NCBI GenBank assembly: GCA_951640165.1
Contig: OX621255.1
Location: 30,354,001-30,418,000 of the forward strand
Direction: 5' to 3'
Origin: Pseudoips prasinana
Taxonomy: Eukaryota > Arthropoda > Insecta > Lepidoptera > Nolidae
Length of the DNA stretch: 64,000 nucleotides
Shown here: in pieces, positions 55,290 to 64,000 of the stretch
Position numbering within the stretch: position 1 is the stretch's first letter
How the letters are laid out: every line of letters begins with the position of its first letter
The notes under the pieces: generated by a model
The model's database searches: none
What the model saw: the letters and a program-made list of their open reading frames with translations, nothing else
Told to the model about the DNA's origin: nothing
Program-made: the position numbers and the translations under genes

Positions 55290-58200
55290 TTTTGACAATA
55301 AATATTCTAATTTATAGCCCGTCTTTTATTGATTTAATATTTTTCTTGTTGCTATTGTATTCGGCAAATTATTTATAATAATAATAATAATAATAATATC
55401 TGGGGACAATGTCACACAGATCATCCTAATCCCAAACTAAGCAAAGCTTGTACTATGGGTACCAGGCGACGATATACATACTTATATAGATAGATAAATA
55501 CATATATATATATATTTTTATGCTTATGCTTATTTTTACTTAGTATTTCACGTCAAAACTGAAAAGGAACCTACTAAGGATGCTGTCCTTTTCATGAGAA
55601 CTGGAAGTTTGAGAGAGAAAGATGAGAAATGCAAGGGTTTTAAAATTCGTTAAGTCAAAATTGCATGTAAGCGAGGGCATATTCCTACGCAACTAGGTAG
55701 TCAACTGTAGTAGGACAGTGTAGTAGACTGTACTACTACAGTTGAGTAGTATTACGCAGAATACCGTATTATTTATTCATAAAAAAAGTGTTTCCTTATT
55801 TCGACCAGTTGGAAAGAATGTCAAGTTTAAACAGTTTTAATTTAGGATTGAACGTTATTTTACCTTCTAAATATGAGTCGATTACCGATAACAAAGTCGT
55901 TGGATGACATGGCATGTCATCCAACGACTTTGTTATTTGAAAGAGGACATCAGGGGATTGGCACGTGTATGGAAGGACTTAAATTGTTTAAGCATTTATA
56001 AAAGTAGTTTTGACATAATAATATGATATCCTGGGATATTATTCGACGTTTCCCATGACCATAGGGCTGGCCTGATCTTGGGTCAGAGGATCAGCATTGC
56101 CATCCAGCGTGGCAGTGTGGTAGCTTTCTGGGCACTTTTCCCATCTGCGATGCGGAGGGATTATTCGACGTCTATACGTGTAAATAGGGTTTCGGTAGTT
56201 TTATCTAATTATTGTTCATTCATCTCTCATTAAATTGAGTATATAGTGGACATTATTTACTACCAAACTAAGCAGAGCTTATACTATGAAAATCCAGATA
56301 ATCCTTGGTAATTGAGTCTGACTATTATGCAATTAGCGTTTTAACTGCGACTTTAGTTAGGTAATAGAAAGGGAAAAGTCCATAGGGCGAATTTTTGGAC
56401 AAAATGCATCGATTCATTTAGTCAATACTTTAGGACTATGGGGACCACAATGTATATATAGGTAGGTATGTCGATGTTTGTTTGGGCATCCCTATTTATG
56501 GAATTCAGTTAATTCATTATTCTTTAAAAGAAGCTCGATATCGCACAGTCTCTATGAGATCACAGTACCAAAACTTATTGTATGACGGTAACTGTAAACC
56601 AGCTTTGTTTAAAAAAAAGTGTTATGGGAATGGCTCCAGTAACTTTTAATAGAATTCCTAATTGTATTAAGGATCAACCTTTAGAAGTTTTTAAAAAGAG
56701 ACTCAACACCTTATTGTTAAATATTTATTATAAATATTTATAATATATTATTGTTCAAGAATTCTTAAATAATTTTTCTATAAATATTTTTTTTATGCTA
56801 CTAATGTTTTTTTAGTTTTAAGGTCATTGTGAGCAAATGTTGAAACAAGCCATCACAAGTGTGTGCAAGAGCACTTCCTATTAATCCATTACTCTTAAGG
56901 TGCGGTGCTGTTGGATGGCGATCGGAAAGATATCAAGTACAGCACGAGGGCATAATACTGAGCTTTGTTTCTTAACTGATAAGTCCCAAAATCAATATTT
57001 TGGGTCAACCTGGGATTTGAACCTAAGACTTCATTGTCTGCTTAACTGTCTTGTTGGTCAAGCGGTAGCGTTGTCATTAGCAGCAGCAGTTAACATATAT
57101 TATCATTTTATAAACTCAGAAGGTGATGCTTTAAATTTTGGTAGCGATCGGATCAACAGAGTTGTTTTTATTTTTGGTGATTTTGTTTGCCTTTCAATAC
57201 TACGAGCTAATGGTTTTTTAACCGGATTTTGATGATTTTTTTTGTGTTTATTTGACTTACGTGGATTGTTTGGAATTACAATTGGACCGTATTTGTGTGC
57301 CTGTAAATATTCGATTTTCCCGTAGGACTGTAGTCCTGCGCGGGAATCGAACCCAGGACACAAAGTGGAGAGGCGACTGTCTTAACCACTGCACCACACG
57401 TGCAGTCCATTTATTTTTACTTAGTTTTGTTTGTAGTTTTCGGTAGGACCAATGAAAGCATCAGATGATATAATAAAACAATTATTAGAACAAATATTTT
57501 TACTAATACGATGTTGACATAATTATGTTTACAGATAAACCCAATTAATTAAATAATACCAATGTTTGACGATTTTATATTTTTATTTTATGATCCTTGA
57601 CAATAACTTAATTTAAACCAGCTAAATATCGTTACTATTATAAAATAAATCTTATTGTAATTTTTTTCCTACAATCCGTGTACCTAAATATCTATATGTA
57701 CCTATAAATAATTATAAAACAATTATATATTTCTACCAACATGTTCTGACTATTTACAAGCGCTTTTTAAAGTCTACGTGAATAAAAACCTTTTTTATTT
57801 AATTATTATATATTTTTTATACAACAATAACTGAAAAAAGACACCCAACACACTTTATAATATCTATATTAATTTAAAGTTTTTGTTTCGTTTTTTCAGA
57901 ACAAAATATATGGTAGATAGTGGCGTTGGCTATCTACCATAAATAGTAGACGTAACTTAAGGAGCGCTATCTACTCATAAAACTAAACTACTCATACAAA
58001 ACCTAAAAATTTGAAGAGGTTTGGTTTTGATTGATCGGTTGTTGGTACTACACGAGTCACCTAAGAAAGAGCTACGTTTACACTCAGCTCAACAATATGG
58101 GACCACTTTGAAAGAATTCCCTACTGAATAAAAACCTTATTGTTCACCAACAATGGAGAAATCGCATAATACTAATGCAAAACAAAAATCTTTTAAATTG

Positions 58201-58559
58201 GTCATTTATTGTAAGGGCTAATCCATCATCTCCCCCAAATTAAGTCCACTGCTGGACAAGAGTCTCCCCAAAGAATGTGGGGATATGCCACAATCGCCTC
58301 GCTTGCCCTACGGGTTGGTGATCGCAGTTTGATGGTTCACAGAAAAACGCTGACGCCCGTTCTCTGGTAGGTGCCTCGGGATGATTTCTACGACTCCCAC
58401 GGGGTGAGATGAGGTGATTATATTTGCTGCCGTCACCACACAGCGGAAAATCGGTTAGGTAATAAATCATCAGGACTGACCGGAGTTTAGCATTTAACAA
58501 TTAAGAAAATACCATATATGGACCAGAATATAAACAATATAATAATAATAATAATATAT
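55290..58559 (+). repeat. Duplicated spacer between genes 6 and 7
   Basis: Same order as other spacers (H1 55,701, H2 55,888, SINE-D head about 57,306-57,408, repeat L about 57,593-57,796). It contains a private truncated SINE-A at 55,402 and lacks the Helitron. No gene. Confidence 0.8.
55402..55515 (-). mobile_element. SINE-A, 5'-truncated, private to unit 6
   Basis: (ATA)n at 55,372-55,400, then TGGGGACAATGTCACACAGA through TAGATAGATAAATA, where it stops before the tRNA-like head. The other units read straight through (CAAATTATTTTTATGC), so it is a new insertion. Confidence 0.8.
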
Positions 58560-58793
58560 GGGAACAATGTCACACAGATCATCCTAGCCCCAAACTAAGC
58601 AAAGCTTGTACTATGGGTACCAGGCGACTATATACATACTTAATAGATAAATACTTAAATACATAGAAAACATCCATGACACAGAAACAAATATTCGTGC
58701 TCATCACACAAATATTTGCACTTACCGGGATACGAACCCAGGACCACCAGCTTCGTAGGCAGGAGCACTACCAAGTAGGCTACGGTGATCGTC
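58560..58793 (-). mobile_element. SINE-A, copy 10, in spacer 6-7
   Basis: Same small deletion as copy 9; followed by the empty Helitron site at 58,797/58,798. Confidence 0.85.
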
Positions 58794-58920
58794 AAAATCG
58801 TCAATAAATGTCATAATTATAATGCACAATATGCAAACATTATAGTAGGCATAATGTTAGCATATTGTACTAATGTCAATGCCTTCTTGCGAAAAAGATA
58901 AGACTCACTCACTGATTTAG

Positions 58921-58961
58921 TATAAAAGCAAATTCGATCTAATTGGGAGACGTCAGTCAGT
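58921..58961 (+). promoter_or_regulatory. Core promoter of RR-1 gene 7
   Basis: TATAAAAG 58,921-58,928 and GTCAGTCAGT from 58,952. Identical in layout to gene 6. Confidence 0.85.
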
Positions 58962-58999
58962 AAATAGAGCTTCAGATCTACTCATCAAATCGTATCAAG

Positions 59000-59548
59000 A
59001 TGAAATTCTTCATTGTTCTCGCTATGTTGGTAGCAGCTGCTACAGCTCAATACGGAGGGATCGCGAAATCGTTCCCTAACAACGGACGCTACAACCCTCA
59101 GCCTGCTCCACCGAGGTACAGCCCACCACAGTACTCTTCGTTCCCTACCACCGCTGCTCCTTTCCCTCGTCCTACGGCTGCGGCTTACCAATCAATCAAA
59201 CCTGTAAGCCGTGTGACTGGCAGTGACCTAGCTGCCGACACCATCCGCTACGACAACGAGATCGGCCCCGATGGCAGCTTCAAATACGCCGTGGAGACTA
59301 CCAATGGAATCTCTGCACAAGCTCAAGGTACTCCTCGTCAGCTTGGAGGCAATCCACCAGTCGCCCCTGTCGTTATCCAAGGAAGTTACGCTTACACTTC
59401 CCCTGAAGGATACCCCGTAATTATCACTTACGAAGCCGATGAGAACGGCTTCCGGGCTTCTGGGGATGCCATCCCAACTCCGCCACCCGTCCCTGAGGCC
59501 ATACTCAGGTCTCTCGAATTCAACGCTAAGTACGCACAGAAGAAGTAA
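59000..59548 (+). CDS. RR-1 cuticular protein, gene 7
   Basis: 182 residues, identical to gene 6 apart from the ancestral Asp in RYDNEIGP. Signal peptide 1-16, Pro/Tyr-rich linker, intact Rebers-Riddiford chitin-binding motif and RR-1 tail SLEFNAKYAQKK. One exon, TATA/initiator promoter, AATAAA near 59,611. It is the last member of the array seen here; the next spacer continues to the window end, so further copies may follow. Confidence 0.95.
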   Translation: MKFFIVLAMLVAAATAQYGGIAKSFPNNGRYNPQPAPPRYSPPQYSSFPTTAAPFPRPTAAAYQSIKPVSRVTGSDLAADTIRYDNEIGPDGSFKYAVETTNGISAQAQGTPRQLGGNPPVAPVVIQGSYAYTSPEGYPVIITYEADENGFRASGDAIPTPPPVPEAILRSLEFNAKYAQKK

Positions 59549-59609
59549 AGAGGATGCTATTTTGGACTTTATGAAATCGGTGCATATTCAATTTATTGAC
59601 TTGTTTTGA

Positions 59610-61277
59610 CAATAAATATTCTAATTTATAGCCCGTCTTTTATTGATTTAATATTTTTCTTGTTGCTATTGTATTCGGCAAATTATTTTTATGCTTATGC
59701 TTATTTTTACTTAGTATTTCACGTCAAAACTGAAAAGGAACCTACTAAGGATGCTGTCCTTTTCATGAGAACTGGAAGTTTGAGAGAGAAAGATGAGAAA
59801 TGCAAGGGTTTTAAAATTCGTTAAGTCAAAATTGCATGTAAGCGAGGGCATATTCCTACGCAACTAGGTAGTCAACTGTAGTAGGACAGTGTAGTAGACT
59901 GTACTACTACAGTTGAGTAGTATTACGCAGAATACCGTATTATTTATTCATAAAAAAAGTGTTTCCTTATTTCGACCAGTTGGAAAGAATGTCAAGTTTA
60001 AACAGTTTTAATTTAGGATTGAACGTTATTTTACCTTCTAAATATGAGTCGATTACCGATAACAAAGTCGTTGGATGACATAGCATGTCATCCAACGACT
60101 TTGTTATTTGAAAGAGGACATCAGGGGATTGGCACGTGTATGGAAGGACTTAAATTGTTTAAGCATTTATAAAAGTAGTTTTGACATAATAATATGATAT
60201 CCTGGGATATTATTCGACGTTTCCTATGACCATAGGGCTGGCCTGATCTTGGGTCAGAGGATCAGCATTGCCATCCAGCGTGGCAGTGTGGTAGCTTTCT
60301 GGGCACTTTTCCCATCTGCGATGCGGAGGGATTATTCGACGTCTATACGTGTAAATAGGGTTTCGGTAGTTTTATCTAATTATTGTTCATTCATCTCTCA
60401 TTAAATTGAGTATATAGTGGACATTATTTACTACCAAACTAAGCAGAGCTTATACTATGAAAATCCAGATAATCCTTGGTAATTGAGTCTGACTATTATG
60501 CAATTAGCGTTTTAACTGCGACTTTAGTTAGATAATAGAAAGGGAAAAGTCCATAGGGCGAATTTTTGGACAAAATGCATCGATTCATTTAGTCAATACT
60601 TTAGGACTATGGGGACCACAATGTATATATAGGTAGGTATGTCGATGTTTGTTTGGGCATCCCTATTTATGGAATTCAGTTAATTCATTATTCTTTAAAA
60701 GAAGCTCGATATCGCACAGTCTCTATGAGATCACAGTACCAAAACTTATTGTATGACGGTAACTGTAAACCAGCTTTGTTTAAAAAAAAGTGTTATGGGA
60801 ATGGCTCCAGTAACTTTTAATAGAATTCCTAATTGTATTAAGGATCAACCTTTAGAAGTTTTTAAAAAGAGACTCAACACCTTATTGTTAAATATTTATT
60901 ATAAATAATTATAATATATTATTGTTCAAGGATTCTTAAATGATTCTTCTATAAATTATTTTTTTTATGCTACTAATGTTTTTTTAGTTTTAAGGTCATT
61001 GCGAGCAAATGTTGAAACAAGCCATCACAAGTGTGTGCGCAAGGGCACTTCCTATTAATCCATTACTCTTAAGGTACGGTGCTATTGGATAACGATCGGA
61101 AAGATATCAAGTACAGCACGAGGGCATAATACTGAGCTTTGTTTCTTAACTGATAAGTCCCAAAATCAATATTTTGGGTCAACCCGGGATTTGAACCTAA
61201 GATTTCATTGTCTGCTTAACTGCCTTGTTGGTCAAGCGGTAGCGTAGTCATTAGCAGCAGCAGTTAACATATATTAT
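59610..61277 (+). repeat. Duplicated spacer after gene 7, first part
   Basis: Same order as earlier spacers: H1 59,872, H2 60,059, LINE-like relic about 60,660-60,905, SINE-C piece about 61,017-61,256. It breaks at ACATATATTAT, where the LINE is inserted. Confidence 0.8.
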
Positions 61278-63268
61278 AAGGAATCGAGACAAGTTGCATA
61301 TTAAGTCCAGAAAATCTCCTGAAAATATGACGCTTAAAATAACGTACACCCGTTATCGCAACTTCTGCAATGGTCTCATTCGTAAGATAAAGTTGACTTA
61401 CAACAAGAATCTCATAGACAGTGCAGGCTCTGACCCTAAAGCTCTCTGGAAAGCCATAAAAAACGTCACAAACACTCATAAAAATAATGACGGTCCTGAA
61501 GCACTCTTGAACATCCAGTCAGACCCTAAGCAGGCTACAAACTATGTTTGCAACTTTTTCTGTAGTATAGGCAGGAACTTAGCTAATAAAATTATCCATT
61601 CCAGTAATAGTACCACAGCTCTATTTCATGACTCAAACCTTTCAACATTCAAAGAAAGTAATTCAATGGTTTTATCAGAAGTATGCGAAGCTGAAATAGA
61701 TAGTATAATATCTCAGTTACGTCTGAACTGTGCCGTGGGTTGGGATGGAATATCATCTTACGCCCTTAAACTTTGCCGGGAAACTTTGGTGCCTCCTTTA
61801 ACCTATATTTACAACCTTGCAATAAATACTGGTGTGTTCCCTGATGCTTTAAAAAAAGCACTTATACATCCGGTCTACAAGAGTGGGGACAGAGACTGTG
61901 TCAACAATTATCGGCCCATTTCGGTTTTATCCGCTTTATCCAAAATAATGGAAAGGTTTCTAAATAATTCATTAAAAAAGTATCTTAACAAATTCAATAT
62001 TATTGCTAAAAATCAGTATGGGTTCAGGCCTGGTGTTTCCACTGAAGATGCTGTGATTGACTTAACCAATATTATTGTCAAGAACTTAGATCATAATAAC
62101 AGATGCCTGTGCATTTTTTTGGATCTCTCCAAAGCATTCGACACTGTCTCTGTCCCAATACTACTTGATAAGCTGGAGAGCATTGGTGTTAGAGGCATTA
62201 CCCACAAACTATTTAAGGATTACTTGTCGAATAGAACTCAAAGAGTAAAAATTGGTGATCACTTAAGTGATGAGTTTCACGCCTCATACGGCACCCCACA
62301 AGGGAGTATCATAAGTCCCACACTCTTTCAGCTATACGTGAATGATCTCTGTACAATGTCACTTCCTCATACTGACATCTTTTGTTACGCTGATGACACT
62401 GCAATTGTCATAACGGGTCCTAACTGGCCACTAGTGAAAGAGAGAGCTGAATATTCTCTTAAACAAATTATGACCTGGTTGATGAACAATTTGTTAACGT
62501 TAAATCTCAATAAGACACTCTATATCCCATTTTATTTATCCAAAACTAATACTCCACCTTGTGATTTTAGTATAGTCGCCCACAGTTGCCTCTCGGTTAA
62601 TAACTGTGACTGTCAAAAATTAACTCAAGTCCATAACACAAAATACCTTGGAGTTCAACTCGACAGTAAACTGACGTGGGCCACTCAGGTAGATACGGTC
62701 AAAACTAGAGCTAGAAGGCTAATCTATGTCTTCAAAACTCTGCGTGACACAACCACCCACGACAAAGTCAAAATGGTTTATCTGGCCCTCTGTCAGTCCA
62801 TTCTCCAATATTGCATCCCGGTTTGGGGAGGGTGTGCTAAAGCACATTTAATGGGATTGGAAAGAGCACAAAGAGCTGTGCTCAAAGTCATGAATAAAAA
62901 ACCAATAAGGTATCCTACCTCTCAACTTTATGCCGAAAATAAGGTTCTAAAAGTTAGGCAGCTCTTTGTGTTCAGAACGATATTACTAACTCATCGGAAT
63001 GTTCCACTCCCTGACGCTAATAAACGTAATAAACATCAGGTCTTCTCAAATAGCCGTATAAAAACCTCTTTTGCCAGAAAACAATTCAAGAGTCTTGGAT
63101 GCAAACTCTATAACACCTTAAATAAAAAAGAAAAAATTGTAGGACTAAATAGCCATGAGGTTAAAAAGAGAACTACTAGTTGGCTACTGCAACTGGACTA
63201 CGAAAGTACCGAAGCGCTTTTAATTTTTTGGGATTAAATAGATAAATTTGAACTTACCACCCACCGCA

Positions 63269-63306
<38 letters not shown>

Positions 63307-63605
63307 ATATAATTCTTTACTAAAAAAAAAAAAAAACAATGTATCTTTTTTTGTTTGTTTGTTTATTAGTATTTGTATATTTATTGTTTGTATATTTATC
63401 TACTTTTAATTGTGATTGATACACGTCTGTCTATTGTATCACATCCTTGACTGAGCACTGTCTCCCAAGATACAGGCTTCAGCCTAGTTTGGGATGCAGG
63501 ACCAGTACTTATTGTAATTCGTATGTATCATGGTAAAGAATCCGAATTTGGTAATTTATTTATTTTTTTTGTGGCAAATAAACATTTTATTATTATTATT
63601 ATTAT
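61278..63605 (+). mobile_element. 5'-truncated non-LTR retrotransposon, private to unit 7
   Basis: The frame is open from the junction (no ATG; NRDKLHIKSRKSPENM) to a stop at 63,237, giving about 650 codons of ORF2. Counting from the TTG at 61,294: YRPIS 206-210, FLDLSKAFD 275-283, GTPQGSIISPTLF 333-345, catalytic YADD 365-368, then the C-terminal ALCQSILQYCIPVWGG region. All reverse-transcriptase blocks look intact. The N-terminal endonuclease is lost to truncation, so the copy is dead on arrival although undamaged. The 3' UTR has (CA)n at 63,270-63,303, AATAAA near 63,577 and an (ATT)n tail. Other units show the empty site (TATATTATCATTTTATAAAC). CR1/Jockey-like. Confidence 0.9.
63270..63303. 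repeat. (CA)n microsatellite in LINE 3' UTR
   Basis: About 17 CA units, followed at 63,323 by a poly-A run. Confidence 0.9.
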
Positions 63606-64000
63606 ATTATTATCATTTTATAAACTCAGAAGGTGGTGCTTTAAATTTTGGTAGCGATCGGATCAACAGAGTTGTTTTTATTTTTATTTTTGGTGATTTT
63701 ATTTGCCTTTCAATACTACGAGCTAATGGTTTTTTAACCGGATTTTGATGATTTTTTTGTGTTTATTTGACTTACGTTTACGACTTATTGTTTGGAATTA
63801 CAATTGGACCGTATTTGTGTGCCTGTAAATTTTCGATTTTCCCGTAGGACTGTAGACCTGCGCGGGAATCGAACCCAGGACACAAAGTGGCGAGGCGACT
63901 GTCTTAACCGCTGCACCACACGTGCAGTCCATTTATTTTTACTTAGTTTTGTTTGTAGTTTTCGGTAGGACCAATGAAAGCATCAGATGATATAATAAAA
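63606..64000 (+). repeat. Duplicated spacer after gene 7, resumed
   Basis: CATTTTATAAACTCAGAAGG onward matches 57,106-57,480 and includes the SINE-D head (63,833-63,930). The window ends inside it. Confidence 0.8.

Overview
This is an insect nuclear genomic window, almost certainly from a moth or butterfly (Lepidoptera). The evidence is an AT-rich, intron-free landscape crowded with short transposable elements whose style I know from lepidopteran genomes: tRNA-derived SINEs with (ATT)n tails, tiny Helitrons ending in CTAG or CTAA, TA-target MITEs and 5'-truncated non-LTR retrotransposons. The only host genes I can support are a cluster of RR-1 cuticular proteins. I cannot name the species.

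Layout. Positions 1-18.2 kb are repeats with no host gene. Two minus-strand RR-1 genes lie at 18.2-18.7 and 25.8-26.4 kb, with repeats, minisatellites and LINE pieces between and after them. A broken RR-1 copy lies at 32.2-32.8 kb. A 4.8-kb foldback DNA transposon (33,354-38,182) follows, and then five plus-strand RR-1 genes in tandem, starting at 38,279, 44,615, 50,932, 54,686 and 59,000. These sit in segmentally duplicated units of about 6.3, 6.3, 3.8 and 4.3 kb plus a last, partly seen unit. The units carry the same spacer in the same order, so they act as mutual controls: an insertion in one unit can be compared with the empty site in another.

Three insertions are resolved this way. The foldback element lies 18 bp upstream of the TATA box of the 38,279 gene and is flanked by a 9-bp target duplication. 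A 2.16-kb Helitron lies in the first two spacers only, inserted between A and T. A 5'-truncated LINE with a 647-codon reverse-transcriptase frame lies in the last unit only.

How the genes work together. All seven proteins have a signal peptide, a short Pro/Tyr/Ala-rich segment and one chitin-binding Rebers-Riddiford domain. All have a single open exon and the same compact promoter (TATAAAAG about 30 bp before an ATCAGTCA-type initiator, with a TTGCGAAAA block just upstream). They look like a dosage array of secreted structural cuticle proteins, probably homogenised by duplication and gene conversion.
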